A DNA stretch of 45,795 nucleotides from Candidatus Dadabacteria bacterium CSP1-2 (GCA_001443445.1 LDXN01000017.1:1-45795), one strand, 5' to 3'; counted from the stretch's first letter, positions 8,580-17,689 are shown. The notes: generated from the letters alone by a model not told the origin. Translations and numbers: made by a program.

Positions 8580-8642
8580 ATGGCTACAAAAAAGAAAGCC
8601 ACTAAGAAGTCAGGTGGAAAGAAGGGAGGTAAAAAGAGGTAA
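8580..8642 (+). CDS. 20-residue lysine-rich mini-protein
   Basis: A very short gene encoding 20 residues, of which 9 are Lys and 1 Arg; the rest are Gly, Ala, Thr, Ser and the initiator Met. The case for translation is strong. A 12-base perfect match to the anti-Shine-Dalgarno (AAAGGAGGTGAT, 8561-8572) sits 7 bases before the ATG, and the codon before the ATG is a stop (TAG), so it is not the tail of a longer frame. It has its own promoter and a strong terminator 20 bases after the stop. Composition resembles the basic tails of H1-like and extended HU proteins, so nucleic-acid binding is a guess. An inverted repeat GGGAGGT/ACCTCCC (8624-8648) spans the stop codon. Confidence 0.68.
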   Translation: MATKKKATKKSGGKKGGKKR

Positions 8643-8661
8643 CCTCCCCTCTTTCAGTATG

Positions 8662-8707
8662 AAAAAGCCTGCTGCCTCAGTACCCAGTTTTGGACAGCAG
8701 GCTTTTT
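8662..8707 (+). terminator. Strong intrinsic terminator
   Basis: AAAAAGCCTGCTG (8662-8674) pairs perfectly over 13 bases with CAGCAGGCTTTTT (8695-8707), with a 20-base loop. The A-run/T-run design makes it work on both strands, so it may also end transcripts approaching from rho, which points toward it. Confidence 0.88.
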
Positions 8708-8895
8708 AATTTATCATAATCTTAAAAGAAAGGCAAATCCAATAAAAAATTCGCTACGCTGTCCGAGAATTTTTAAAACAAGACGGTTATAACGAAAAGT
8801 CATAAGTATAGGTGATGCCTTATATTTATTATATCTTATTGTAAACATTGAAATTTACTGGATTTAGAAAAAAAACGGAGGTTTAGAAAACAACA

Positions 8896-10158
8896 CTACT
8901 GATTCATTGAATTAAGGAACTCTTTATTAGATTTAGTGCCTCTCATTTTATCTAAAAGAAACTCCATCGCTTCTATAGTGCTCATGGGACTTAGGATTTT
9001 ACGAAGAAGCCAAACCCTTTTTATAATATCTTCAGGAAGTAACAGCTCCTCTTTCCTTGTTCCTGAGCGTTGAAGGTCTAAAGCAGGGAAAACCCTCTTA
9101 TCTGCAAGTTTTCTATCAAGATATGCTTCCATGTTGCCCGTGCCTTTAAACTCTTCGAAGATCACTTCATCCATTCTGCTTCCAGTATCAATTAGAGCAG
9201 TTGCAATGATTGTTAAGCTTCCTCCTTCTTCTGTATTTCTTGCGGCACCGAAGAACCTCTTCGGTCTTTGAAGTGCGCTTGCTTCCATTCCCCCAGAAAG
9301 AACCCTTCCACTTGAGGGTGTTACTGTGTTGCTTGCTCTCGCAAGCCTTGTAAGACTGTCAAGAAGGATTACAACATCTTTTCCATGTTCTGCTAGCCTT
9401 TTTGCTTTTTCAAGAACCATGTCTGAGACCTGAATGTGACGTTGTGGAGGTTCGTCAAATGTGGAGCTTACTACCTCTCCTTTCACAGACCTTTCCATAT
9501 CTGTAACTTCTTCGGGTCGCTCGTCAATGAGAAGAACGATAAGAATAACATCAGGATGATTCTTCGTTATGGCATTTGCGATTCTTTGTAAAAGGATGGT
9601 TTTCCCTGTCCTTGGAGGAGCAACTATTAAACCTCTTTGTCCCTTTCCAATGGGTATGAATAAATCCATGACTCTTGTGCAGAATTCATTATGGTCATAT
9701 TCAAGAAGGATTTTCTCTTCAGGGTGAAGCGGGACAAGGCTTTCAAAAGGCACTCGGTCTCTACAAACTTCAGGTGCCTCGTAATTTACGTGTTCAATTT
9801 TTAGTAATGCAAGGTTCTTTTCTCCTTCTCTAGGGAGTCGAACCTGACCGCCGACTGTATCGCCTGTTTTAAGATTAAAGGAGCGTATTTGTGATTTGGA
9901 TACATAGATGTCATCGGGGCCCGGAAGATAACTATATTTTGGAGATCTTAAAAAGCCGTAGCCTTCTGAGAGAATTTCAAGAACTCCCTCTGCATAGATG
10001 ATACCCTCTTTTTCACTTTCAGCTCTCAGGATCGCATAGATAAGGTCCTGCTTAGACATCCTGGGTATTTCATCTATATTAAGGCTTCTTGCCATTCTCA
10101 TTAATTCTGCAGGTTTCCTGTTTCTCAGCTCATTGAGGTTAAGAAATTGAGACTCCAT
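8896..10158 (-). CDS. rho: Transcription termination factor Rho
   Basis: A 420-residue hexameric RNA helicase that terminates transcription. An N-terminal helical Rho domain is followed by the cold-shock-like RNA-binding fold (G-Y-G-F-L-R near 66-71), Walker A A-P-P-R-T-G-K-T (180-187), Walker B V-V-I-L-L-D (262-267), and the R-loop/Q-loop region with [11 protein letters not shown] start it at 10158 because GGGAGGTGGGA directly precedes that ATG; a start 57 bases upstream has no ribosome site. The promoter at 10330-10359 leaves a leader of about 165 bases, room for the autoregulatory attenuation known for rho. Confidence 0.96.
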   Translation of the reverse strand: MESQFLNLNELRNRKPAELMRMARSLNIDEIPRMSKQDLIYAILRAESEKEGIIYAEGVLEILSEGYGFLRSPKYSYLPGPDDIYVSKSQIRSFNLKTGDTVGGQVRLPREGEKNLALLKIEHVNYEAPEVCRDRVPFESLVPLHPEEKILLEYDHNEFCTRVMDLFIPIGKGQRGLIVAPPRTGKTILLQRIANAITKNHPDVILIVLLIDERPEEVTDMERSVKGEVVSSTFDEPPQRHIQVSDMVLEKAKRLAEHGKDVVILLDSLTRLARASNTVTPSSGRVLSGGMEASALQRPKRFFGAARNTEEGGSLTIIATALIDTGSRMDEVIFEEFKGTGNMEAYLDRKLADKRVFPALDLQRSGTRKEELLLPEDIIKRVWLLRKILSPMSTIEAMEFLLDKMRGTKSNKEFLNSMNQ

Positions 10159-10329
10159 TCCCACCTCCCTCTTATCGTCGGAGTTTTGGGATACTTCCTT
10201 AGACGCTCTTACCATGAATTTTTAGACCCTTTCGCATACAGAATTTTTTAGCTTAATCTCACGGTTCAAAATAGAGGATATTTATTTCGGTTCTATAAGA
10301 GTTGCATTTGAGACTTTGTAGTTGATAAT

Positions 10330-10359
10330 ATTATGCATAACAAATATGTAATTTGTCAA
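10330..10359 (-). promoter_or_regulatory. Probable rho promoter
   Basis: On the minus strand TTGACA (10354-10359) and CATAAT (10330-10335) are 18 bases apart, pointing toward rho. The position excludes an ATG at 10353 as a start for the gene on the other strand. Confidence 0.5.
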
Positions 10360-10421
10360 GTGTAATTTATCATAGTTATGAAAATTATATCAAATCGCTA
10401 TTAAGTAAAAGGGGAATAAAT

Positions 10422-10994
10422 GTGATCAAGCTACAACATATTGTACTTATAATAATAGCAGTAGTTCTTTTTTCCTCATGTGCGGCTTGGAAGAATAGTT
10501 CTACTGAATCGAAAGAAGGTCCAGAGCTTGAAGTATGGACTAGCCCACTAGGTTTTGTTCCAAGCCCGCCATCGCTCGTTTCAGTGAGACCTTATTGCTG
10601 CCCCAGTACTGCTATTGAAATTGCTACATCAATGCCGATTAGGGAAAATGATTATCAGTGGATAAACCTTGGTCTAACACTTCCGTCAAAGAGAAATACA
10701 AAAGAGGTAGTTATTACAGAGTTCGAGCTTTGCTATACGATAGAATCGGCTTCTTCGGGGACGACCTACATCTCTCAAACACGACTTTCAAAGTTAACCA
10801 CTTCAGATAGTTCACTTGTAATTCGTGATGATTCTACAAGACTTGCAAGCACAACCCCTACATGTCATAAGGTAAGCGCATTTGATGCAAGGATTGACGG
10901 AACCATTAATCTTGAATTAAAATTAGTTTTTGGAGACACCTCAGATAAAATCCGTATCGGTGGTATAAAGTTTACTTTGGATTCGAAAGACTGA
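10422..10994 (+). CDS. Predicted lipoprotein of unknown function
   Basis: A 190-residue protein from a GTG start at 10422, preceded by AAAAGGGGA. This start gives a compact signal peptide (basic M-I-K, then a hydrophobic run of I, V and L) ending in L-F-S-S-C with the lipid-accepting cysteine at residue 20. The longer frame from 10353 would put 23 extra residues in front and overlap the rho promoter. The mature part has several cysteines, including an adjacent C-C pair (P-Y-C-C-P), and a beta-rich look. I recognise no domain. It is followed 86 bases later by another exported protein gene. Confidence 0.72.
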   Translation: MIKLQHIVLIIIAVVLFSSCAAWKNSSTESKEGPELEVWTSPLGFVPSPPSLVSVRPYCCPSTAIEIATSMPIRENDYQWINLGLTLPSKRNTKEVVITEFELCYTIESASSGTTYISQTRLSKLTTSDSSLVIRDDSTRLASTTPTCHKVSAFDARIDGTINLELKLVFGDTSDKIRIGGIKFTLDSKD

Positions 10995-11080
10995 GTTATT
11001 CTGATCAGTTTAATCTTATAAGCTATGAAGCCACAATGTAATTACGAATGAAATAAAAACTTAATATTGAAGAGGATAAT

Positions 11081-12046
11081 ATGAACAACAATAACAAACT
11101 AAAGGTAATTGTGGTATCACTCTTTTTTATTTCTTGTGCCTTCTTTTTGGTATCTGGGTTATTAACACAAATGTTACCCTCCCATGCTCTGGCGCAATCG
11201 TCAGAACAACAGATTACAGAGGAAAAAGGGAAGAATCCCTCAGAAACTGTTACATACACTCAGGTTGAGTTTAGTTCTTTAATCGGTGATATTTTTGTTA
11301 ATCCACGATATACAGGAAGAATTACAACTGTTAGAACATTTCTTAAAGATGGTTCTCCAAGGGATAATCCTGTTGTTGATGTTAGAGAAACTAAAGATGG
11401 ATGGGAGAAGGTAGTCGTTTCTGAATCTGAATCCGATGCTATGGAACTCATTGCTACAGGGAAGAAAGGTAGTTTAAAAATCACGCTATATAAGGAACAA
11501 ACATCATCTGAAGTTGATAAACTTCAGTCGCTAAATCAAATCGTTATTAGTTTCAGACACCTTAGTACTACTCTGATTACTCCAGGTAAAGAAATCTCCA
11601 ATCCTGCCGGATTCGAAATGGGCATCCTTGACTTTAAAGATGATAAATTCATAAACGGAGAAATAATTGCTATAAAGAATAATCAGGTTGCTGTGAATTT
11701 CCATGATTTGCCTCCAACGGTAGTAAATAAAGATGGGATGATTCGAGTGAGTCTTAAAACACCAGATGGAAGCTTCCTAGGTGCTGATTTAAAGGCATGG
11801 GGCTACAACATACTTGTAGGTGAAATTGATGTTGGTAAACCTCTCCCTATTAAAGCGGAGGTGTTTGGGCTTCCAGAAGATGCTAAACTCAAATTCACCT
11901 TTGTGCCGCTTCCGGAACAAGATATCACACCAAATACCAAGACACTTACGGTAAAAGATATCAACAAAGGTACGCCCATTGCGAAAATTGTAACCTCGAT
12001 TCCAGGTGATCAGCCGCTTAGTGTTTTGGTTGAGAAGGTAGATTAA
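11081..12046 (+). CDS. Exported protein of unknown function
   Basis: A 321-residue protein with a Sec signal peptide: a lysine-containing N-terminus, a hydrophobic core V-I-V-V-S-L-F-F-I-S, and a likely signal peptidase I site after S-H-A-L-A (about residue 38). The mature region is beta-rich without transmembrane segments and has no motif I can name. AGAGGA precedes the ATG. It lies between a predicted lipoprotein and yebC. Periplasmic or surface location is inferred from the signal peptide only. Confidence 0.75.
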   Translation: MNNNNKLKVIVVSLFFISCAFFLVSGLLTQMLPSHALAQSSEQQITEEKGKNPSETVTYTQVEFSSLIGDIFVNPRYTGRITTVRTFLKDGSPRDNPVVDVRETKDGWEKVVVSESESDAMELIATGKKGSLKITLYKEQTSSEVDKLQSLNQIVISFRHLSTTLITPGKEISNPAGFEMGILDFKDDKFINGEIIAIKNNQVAVNFHDLPPTVVNKDGMIRVSLKTPDGSFLGADLKAWGYNILVGEIDVGKPLPIKAEVFGLPEDAKLKFTFVPLPEQDITPNTKTLTVKDINKGTPIAKIVTSIPGDQPLSVLVEKVD

Positions 12047-12053
12047 GATGATT

Positions 12054-12085
12054 CAAGATGCATGATATAAATACGGTTCATCTTG
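12054..12085. repeat. Short imperfect hairpin after the exported-protein gene
   Basis: CAAGATG (12054-12060) faces CATCTTG (12079-12085), within a patch of CAAGATGCAT microrepeats that continues to about 12105. It lies 8 bases after the stop codon at 12046. There is no T-run, so I do not call it a terminator. Confidence 0.45.
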
Positions 12086-12181
12086 CATCCTGTATCCTGC
12101 TCTAGGTAATTACTCTTTACAATGCTTTATCAAACAGATATTCTACATTAGATAGATTTATAAAAGAGGGGTGAGTTTATA

Positions 12182-12925
12182 ATGTCTGGTCATTCAAAAT
12201 GGGCAAATATAAAACATAGAAAGGCGGCGGTGGATGCCAAGCGTGGAAAGATATTCACAAAGGTTATAAGGGAGCTCACAGTGGCTGCAAGACTCGGAGG
12301 CGACCCGAATACTAATCCAAGACTTCGCATAGCAATTGCCGCAGCTAAGAACCAAAACATGCCCAAGGATACAATAGATCGTGCTATAAAGCGTGGCACC
12401 GGTGAATTGGGTGGAGAAGAGTTCCACGAGATTGCTTATGAAGGATATGGTCCCGGTGGAAGCGCAGTCCTAGTCCAAGTGCTTACAGACAATAAAAATC
12501 GCACAGTGTCTGAGATAAGAAGAATCTTTACAAAATATGGTGGCAACCTTGGGGAAAGCGGGTGCGTTGGGTGGATATTTGAGAAAAAGGGAAGAATCGC
12601 CTTTGATAAAGGGAGCGTTGACGAAGACAGGCTTTTTGAAATTGCGCTCGAAGCTGGAGCTGATGATGTAAAAACAGAAGAAAGTGAACTCGTTGTTGTT
12701 ACTTCAACTGATACTTTTGAGTCTGTAAAGGCTGCTATAGAACAAACTGGCCTTAAATACGCCTCGGCTGAAGTAACTATGATTCCCAAGAATAATGTAA
12801 GAATTGAAGGAAAAGAAGCCGAGCATATGCTTCGCCTTATGGAAAACCTTGAAGATAGCGACGATGTTCAGAATGTCTACTCAAATTTTGATATTGCAGA
12901 AGAACTTATGCAGGCTCTTGGATAG
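12182..12925 (+). CDS. yebC: YebC/TACO1-family protein
   Basis: A 247-residue full-length YebC-family protein, recognised by its N-terminal [14 protein letters not shown] and the A-R-L-G-G-D-P-N-x-N-P-R-L block. Members have been described as transcription regulators (including of ruvC) and, more recently, as translation factors easing ribosome stalling at polyproline. GAGGGGTGAG lies upstream of the ATG. It is the first gene of the yebC-ruvC-ruvA run, with ruvC starting 5 bases after its stop, which is the classical arrangement. Confidence 0.95.
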   Translation: MSGHSKWANIKHRKAAVDAKRGKIFTKVIRELTVAARLGGDPNTNPRLRIAIAAAKNQNMPKDTIDRAIKRGTGELGGEEFHEIAYEGYGPGGSAVLVQVLTDNKNRTVSEIRRIFTKYGGNLGESGCVGWIFEKKGRIAFDKGSVDEDRLFEIALEAGADDVKTEESELVVVTSTDTFESVKAAIEQTGLKYASAEVTMIPKNNVRIEGKEAEHMLRLMENLEDSDDVQNVYSNFDIAEELMQALG

Positions 12926-12930
12926 GTTTG

Positions 12931-13482
12931 ATGAGGGTTCTAGGAGTTGATCCCGGCTCAAGGATATGTGGTTATGGGGTTTTAGAAAGCCAAAATGGAG
13001 AGCTAATACACATAGAAAGTGGCTGCATCACACCGCCTTCCCGTTTTTCCCTTCCATTAAGGTTAAAAACAATCTTTGAAGGTCTTAGAGAAGTAATAGA
13101 ACGCTCATCACCTGATGTGATGTCTATTGAAGATATCTTCTTTGCAAAAAATTTCAAAAGTGCGCTAAAGCTTGGAGAAGCAAGAGGTGTTGCACTTCTT
13201 GCGGCGACTATTTCTGGAATTCCAGTGTATGAGTACGCTCCTACAGAGGTAAAACTTGCGCTTACGGGGCAGGGTAGGGCAAAGAAATTAGAGGTTCAAA
13301 AGATGGTTTCCCTAATACTCGGAATTCCTGAATGGAATAAAGAAGACGCATCAGATGCAGTCGCAATTGCGATCTGTCATATCAATTCATCTCGAATAAA
13401 TGAGCGACTCGGTAGGGAGCTAATTAGACACAGAAGAAGGAGGCGTCGCTGGACGAAGTATGATATCTCTTCTCCGAGGTAA
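12931..13482 (+). CDS. ruvC: Holliday junction resolvase RuvC
   Basis: A 183-residue endonuclease that cuts Holliday junctions symmetrically with RuvAB. The four acidic catalytic residues of the RNase H-like fold are in place: D7 (G-V-D-P-G), E67 (S-I-E-D), D139 and D142 (E-D-A-S-D-A). The C-terminus has a basic run of arginines (R-H-R-R-R-R-R-R-W) longer than in E. coli. I prefer the ATG at 12931; a TTG just before it at 12928 is an alternative. Its end overlaps ruvA by 23 bases. Confidence 0.95.
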   Translation: MRVLGVDPGSRICGYGVLESQNGELIHIESGCITPPSRFSLPLRLKTIFEGLREVIERSSPDVMSIEDIFFAKNFKSALKLGEARGVALLAATISGIPVYEYAPTEVKLALTGQGRAKKLEVQKMVSLILGIPEWNKEDASDAVAIAICHINSSRINERLGRELIRHRRRRRRWTKYDISSPR

Positions 13483-14047
13483 AATCGCTGAAAAATCTCT
13501 AGGAAAAATCGTGATAGATATACACGGTGTGGGATACGGGGTTACGGTTCCCCTCTCTACATATTACCGTCTTCCTGAACGGGGAAGCGAAACGGAGCTT
13601 AAAATCTATACCCATATGAAAGGAGACGGGATTGAGCTTTTCGGTTTTCTTACAGAGGATGAGAGAAGAATTTTTACATCGCTTCTTGGTGTCGCAGGCG
13701 TGGGACCTAGGGTAGCTACAAATATTCTCTCAAGCATATCCCCGGGAGAGCTTGTATCGGCTATTTCTTCAGGCGACCTCGTAAAGAAAAAGATTCCCGG
13801 AATCGGACCCAAGCTCGCATCAAGGCTCATTACCGAACTCAAGGATAAGGTTTCAATGATTCAACCTGCAGGGGATGATCGAGAAAAGATGGAAATATTG
13901 GAAGATATAATCTCTGCGCTCATCAACCTAGGCTATAAAAGGAGTGAAATTGATGAGCGCATCTCCCAGCTTCAGGAAGTAACTTTAAAAGAGAAAGACA
14001 TAGAGAAAGCCCTAAAAGAATCGCTCAAGATTATGAGAAGGGTGTGA
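13460..14047 (+). CDS. ruvA: Holliday junction branch migration protein RuvA
   Basis: A 195-residue junction-binding subunit that loads the RuvB motor. The N-terminal OB fold (about 1-62) is followed by two helix-hairpin-helix motifs (L-G-V-A-G-V-G-P and I-P-G-I-G-P-K-L-A) and the C-terminal three-helix domain that contacts RuvB. It starts inside ruvC, implying translational coupling. ruvB follows after a 118-base gap filled by a palindromic repeat. Confidence 0.96.
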   Translation: MISLLRGKIAEKSLGKIVIDIHGVGYGVTVPLSTYYRLPERGSETELKIYTHMKGDGIELFGFLTEDERRIFTSLLGVAGVGPRVATNILSSISPGELVSAISSGDLVKKKIPGIGPKLASRLITELKDKVSMIQPAGDDREKMEILEDIISALINLGYKRSEIDERISQLQEVTLKEKDIEKALKESLKIMRRV

Positions 14048-14052
14048 GGAAA

Positions 14053-14135
14053 TTAGCCACACAGAGCACAGAGGATACAGAGAAGAGAAAAAAGACAAAA
14101 AATTTAAATCTTTTCTCCTTGTCCTCTGTGGCTAA
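14053..14135. repeat. TTAGCCAC...GTGGCTAA palindromic element between ruvA and ruvB
   Basis: An 83-base imperfect inverted repeat whose ends are TTAGCCAC and GTGGCTAA, with CAGAG-type microrepeats in the arms (ACAGAGCACAGAGG, mirrored by CCTCTGTGG). It fills nearly the whole gap between ruvA and ruvB. The same end design occurs at 1221-1279. It could uncouple ruvB expression from ruvCA. Confidence 0.75.
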
Positions 14136-14165
14136 AAATTATGAGTATGTTATCTACATAATCAG

Positions 14166-15188
14166 ATGGTAGAAAGAGTAGTAGCACCAAAACTACAAGA
14201 AGAGGATGTACTCTTTGAATCTAATCTTAGACCGCTAAATCTAAGAGACTTTCTTGGTCAAACAAAAGTGAAGGAAAAGGTAGAGATTTTTATTGAGGCC
14301 GCAAGAAGGAGGCAAGAGGCTCTTGACCATGTTCTTCTTTACGGCCCTCCAGGTCTTGGGAAAACTACTCTAGCCCATATTGTTGCAAATGAACTAGGCG
14401 TAAAAATCCACGCAACGTCTGGACCCGTTATAGAAAGGATTGCAGACCTAGCTTCGATTCTTACCCACCTGAATGACGGGGACGTTTTCTTCATAGACGA
14501 AATACACCGTCTCAATAGAGTTGTCGAGGAATATCTCTATTCTGCGATGGAGGATTACAAAATTGACCTTATGATCGGAGAGGGTCCCACAGCAAAGTCA
14601 ATGAAGATTAAATTGCACAAATTTACCTTAATAGGTGCTACAACAAGAACTGGACTTATTACATCTCCTCTGAGGTCGAGATTCGGTGTGGATCTAAGAC
14701 TAGATTATTATACTCCTGAGGAAATTGAAAGAATACTGAACAGGTCTTCTAGAATTCTTAAGGTAAAAATCACGGATGATGGAGCGCATGAGATTTCCTA
14801 CCGTTCAAGAGGAACACCCAGGATAGCAAATCGCCTTCTTAGAAGGGTAAGGGATTTTGCGGAGGTGAAAGCGGACGGCATTATTAATGTAGAAGTGGCT
14901 AAGAGCGCGCTCGAGATGCTTGAGGTTGATTCCCTTGGGCTTGACACCGTTGATAGAGCGATACTTGCAGCTATTATAGAGAAGTTTAAAGGTGGCCCTG
15001 TCGGTATTGAAACAATTTCAGCAGCCGTGAGCGAAGATAAAGATACGATTGAATATGTATATGAACCATATCTTCTCCGTCAAGGCCTTCTTGCCAAAAC
15101 CCCAAGGGGCAGAACCGTCACTTCCCTTGCTTATGTCCACCTCGATTTAAAACCTCCACACGGACAAGGTGGTCTTTTTAAAGATTAG
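14166..15188 (+). CDS. ruvB: Holliday junction DNA helicase RuvB
   Basis: A 340-residue AAA+ motor for branch migration. The Walker A is G-P-P-G-L-G-K-T-T (60-68), Walker B F-F-I-D-E-I-H with D111-E112, and sensor 1 G-A-T-T-R-T with the arginine-finger segment L-R-S-R-F-G (169-174). The C-terminal winged helix contains the L-x-R-x-x-L-L-x-x-T-P-R-G-R motif. The length is normal. Expression may be partly separated from ruvCA by the intervening palindrome. Confidence 0.97.
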   Translation: MVERVVAPKLQEEDVLFESNLRPLNLRDFLGQTKVKEKVEIFIEAARRRQEALDHVLLYGPPGLGKTTLAHIVANELGVKIHATSGPVIERIADLASILTHLNDGDVFFIDEIHRLNRVVEEYLYSAMEDYKIDLMIGEGPTAKSMKIKLHKFTLIGATTRTGLITSPLRSRFGVDLRLDYYTPEEIERILNRSSRILKVKITDDGAHEISYRSRGTPRIANRLLRRVRDFAEVKADGIINVEVAKSALEMLEVDSLGLDTVDRAILAAIIEKFKGGPVGIETISAAVSEDKDTIEYVYEPYLLRQGLLAKTPRGRTVTSLAYVHLDLKPPHGQGGLFKD

Positions 15189-15216
15189 ATAAATAAATCG
15201 AGCGAAAGTGTGTTTC

Positions 15217-17076
15217 TCAGCCCCCGCGCAACGACAGGATTGGGCAATATAATCCCTTGAATTCGCGTTGCCACCACGTTCCTTCTTCGCGTTTTGTTGA
15301 AAAATTGGTGAATTGGTAATCGTACACGACGGCTCGGATATAACGAGGGGGTTTGTCTGGAAATGGGTTTGTCTTAAGTAATGAAAGCACCTCAGGCAAA
15401 CCTTGTAGAAGGCGTACGCAGAAATTGATGAACCACGGATTATTCTCATAGCTGCTTAAGGCGGCGAACCACATTTGCCAGTCGAGTCGGGGCTGGAGGG
15501 GTTCAACGAAATGTGGCCGCTCTTTTAGATCACCGGGTTTGTATTTGAATTCATATGGAAGCCAAGTTTCACCATCTTGGCTTCCTTCTACGATGATTTC
15601 AGGGCGCGATGTCGTCATTACGGCGAACAAGCCGTAACTGTTTACTGAGCGAAAGGGTGCAACTATACGTACCAAGGTGGGAATTGGAGTTGGCCAATCT
15701 AAATGGACACGAAACATGTTGAAGAATTGAACAGTTGTTATTAGTAGGATGATTGCTGCTATTGGTAAAGTGACTAGCTTTGGCCAGCGTCTCGATTTTG
15801 ATAACACAACAGTGGAGGACTGATTATGTTTCTGTGAACCCAATACTTTTTCTCGAAATCGCGTGGGCCAAAATCTATCATCGAGCAGCAAGATGCAAAG
15901 CGCTATTGTGAGTAGGTTGAAAAAGCAGTAGTTTCCCGTAGCCATAATTAGCAATTGCAATGCAACAATAGCTCCACATCCAAAAAATCGCAGACGTCTC
16001 GGTGCAAAGATCAAGAAGGGAGCAACCAGTTCGATAGCGAACATAAGAGCGACTGACGCTTTTTGAAACCATAAGGGTAGTTGATCTACGTACCAGCTTA
16101 TCCACGTTGGAAGTGGCTGGGTTTCATAGTGATATGTCAGAGCGGTAAAGTCTCGCCAGGTAGGGTCACCACTTACCAGTTTCAAAACGCCAGAAGAGAA
16201 AATAAGCTTAAATAACAGCAATCGGAGAAGCCACAACACGATCAGCGACGGCGGTGATTTACTATATAACCTTGGTCTAAGTTGCAGTGGTGCGAAGAAA
16301 ATTGCTAAAAAGCCTATTTCGAGAAGTAAGGCATCCCATTGAAAGCTAAGGAATTCACGGCAGATGGCAGCAAGGGAAAGGTAAAATGCCCAAAGGAGAA
16401 ATAAAACGGCTGTCGGTGCCAGGTTAAGAATAAGAAGAAGCGATAAAAAAACTCCACCACCACACAAGAATTGCAAAAAAACGTCACTTGCATTAAACCA
16501 GAATAAGGTCGGTAGTAACCAATAACGCTCTAGGCCGATCTGTTCGCGAACGACCTGAAGAAAATCTTTTACGGGGATGATGCCGTTGCTTCCAACAAGT
16601 CCGTTTATTTGAGTCCACAACGACACAAATGCAATGAGATAAATCACACCAAGCATACGCAAGAATATCCATCGCGTAAGCACATACGAATGAGGTTCGG
16701 TATGTTGTCCAAAGAGACATCGTGTTAATTTGGAAAAAAAGGTGCGATGCCGTGCAACAAGGTGATAACTCCACTCGGAGATGTGGGCAGCACCTGGAAT
16801 TTTCTCATACATCCAAAGCATCCATTGCTTCCCTGGGACATAGGTGAGTGTGCGGAAAACCGCTTCTGCGCCGCTTGATATTTTTCCGCTTGGCTCAATA
16901 AATTGTACTGAGGCTTCAAACTGTTCTTTGGGAATTTCTGGGAACTCACTTGCGACTTGCTGAAATGGTGCGTACTCGACTCGGTCTCCTGTGAGCGATT
17001 CCCATCGTGCAATCCAGCGACGACAGAAACCGCAATCACCATCGTAAATCAAAAGTGGTTTAGTTCTCTGTTTCAT
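15217..17076 (-). CDS. DCC-domain / lipase-maturation-factor-like membrane fusion protein
   Basis: A 619-residue two-part protein. Residues 1 to about 120 form a DUF393/DCC-type thiol-disulfide domain, with D-G-D-C-G-F-C giving C15-x2-C18. The rest has many hydrophobic segments (about 8-10 transmembrane helices) and ends in the lipase maturation factor signature near 520-550, including R-L-D-W-Q-M-W-F (530-537) and a later N-P-F-P block. LMF proteins assist folding of lipases in the secretory pathway, so an envelope thiol or folding role is likely. Two 60-base samples (16021, 16921) have 27 and 29 G/C, above flanking genes, which suggests recent acquisition. No good ribosome site is visible. 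Confidence 0.8.
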   Translation of the reverse strand: MKQRTKPLLIYDGDCGFCRRWIARWESLTGDRVEYAPFQQVASEFPEIPKEQFEASVQFIEPSGKISSGAEAVFRTLTYVPGKQWMLWMYEKIPGAAHISEWSYHLVARHRTFFSKLTRCLFGQHTEPHSYVLTRWIFLRMLGVIYLIAFVSLWTQINGLVGSNGIIPVKDFLQVVREQIGLERYWLLPTLFWFNASDVFLQFLCGGGVFLSLLLILNLAPTAVLFLLWAFYLSLAAICREFLSFQWDALLLEIGFLAIFFAPLQLRPRLYSKSPPSLIVLWLLRLLLFKLIFSSGVLKLVSGDPTWRDFTALTYHYETQPLPTWISWYVDQLPLWFQKASVALMFAIELVAPFLIFAPRRLRFFGCGAIVALQLLIMATGNYCFFNLLTIALCILLLDDRFWPTRFREKVLGSQKHNQSSTVVLSKSRRWPKLVTLPIAAIILLITTVQFFNMFRVHLDWPTPIPTLVRIVAPFRSVNSYGLFAVMTTSRPEIIVEGSQDGETWLPYEFKYKPGDLKERPHFVEPLQPRLDWQMWFAALSSYENNPWFINFCVRLLQGLPEVLSLLKTNPFPDKPPRYIRAVVYDYQFTNFSTKREEGTWWQREFKGLYCPILSLRGG

Positions 17077-17099
17077 GGAAGAGTGTTAGATTATTAAGT

Positions 17100-17275
17100 T
17101 ACATCTATAATACGGGACACTATACTTTTTACAGGTTCAACGTTTACTGGGTTCAAGGGTTTAAGGGTTGACTCTTGAACTTTTGAACTCTGAAAGTTTG
17201 AAACCCTATGGGTTGACTTCTGAACCCCTGAACTTTTAAGCTCTTGAACTTTATTTATTTTCTTTTTCATGTTTA
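17100..17275. repeat. GTTCAAG-type microrepeat patch, downstream side
   Basis: A patch of loosely repeated heptamer-like units (TTGAACT, GTTCAAG, CTTGAAC and variants) occurs between the four-helix-bundle gene and the LMF-like gene. Units change orientation and spacing is irregular, so this is not a CRISPR array. Frames through it encode artefactual K-S-S/F-K-R-like peptides. Confidence 0.75.
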
Positions 17276-17688
17276 ATCTGTTGTAAAATCTCATTAAGTT
17301 CTTCTGCCATACTTTTAGTTGGTGGTCTCTTGAACTTTGAACCCTTGAATCTTGAACTCTTTAGATATGTTATTAGATTGCCAAGCATTCCGCTGATACG
17401 ACGGCATCGGTCAATGAGGCTTTTGTGACTATTCTCGTCAATATACTTCTGATCAAAGGCAATTGTTAGCTGAGCCCTGACCTCTCCGCAAGAACCTTTA
17501 GCGATATAGAGAAATTGGATAAACTCGGCGTTTGTTTCTCGCTCAAATCCTTCAGCGATATTGGACATTATAGAAACAGATGCACGGCGGATTTGATCCA
17601 CCAATCCATAGTCTTTTGAGAAAGAACCCTGCCTAGTTATATCGTATATTTTATTGGTCAAATCTCGTGCTTGCTTATAAACATTCAA
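17251..17688 (-). CDS. Four-helix-bundle protein (S23 / 23S rRNA intervening-sequence family)
   Basis: A protein of 145 residues from a TTG codon, matching the S23 four-helix-bundle family (also related in fold to Avd of diversity-generating retroelements). Diagnostic parts are Q-I-R-R-A-S-V-S-I-M-S-N-I-A-E-G-F and the F-I-Q-F-L-Y-I-A-K-G-S-C-G-E-V stretch. The usual family start F-E-D-L is present in frame upstream (F-E-D before L1), but no ATG or GTG precedes it, only microrepeat sequence. Residues about 110-121 are translated GTTCAAG units, giving an atypical 25-30-residue tail. It is not inside an rRNA gene. Function is unknown. Confidence 0.75.
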   Translation of the reverse strand: MNVYKQARDLTNKIYDITRQGSFSKDYGLVDQIRRASVSIMSNIAEGFERETNAEFIQFLYIAKGSCGEVRAQLTIAFDQKYIDENSHKSLIDRCRRISGMLGNLITYLKSSRFKGSKFKRPPTKSMAEELNEILQQIKHEKENK

Positions 17689-17689
17689 G

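Noticed and set aside
10353-10421. Upstream start for the predicted lipoprotein
   Set aside because: It would overlap the -35 of the rho promoter, lacks a ribosome site and hides the signal peptide behind 23 extra residues.
17094-17294. 66-residue minus-strand frame
   Set aside because: It is built from translated GTTCAAG units (K-S-S, F-Q-S-S-K-V-Q) and overlaps the four-helix-bundle gene end.
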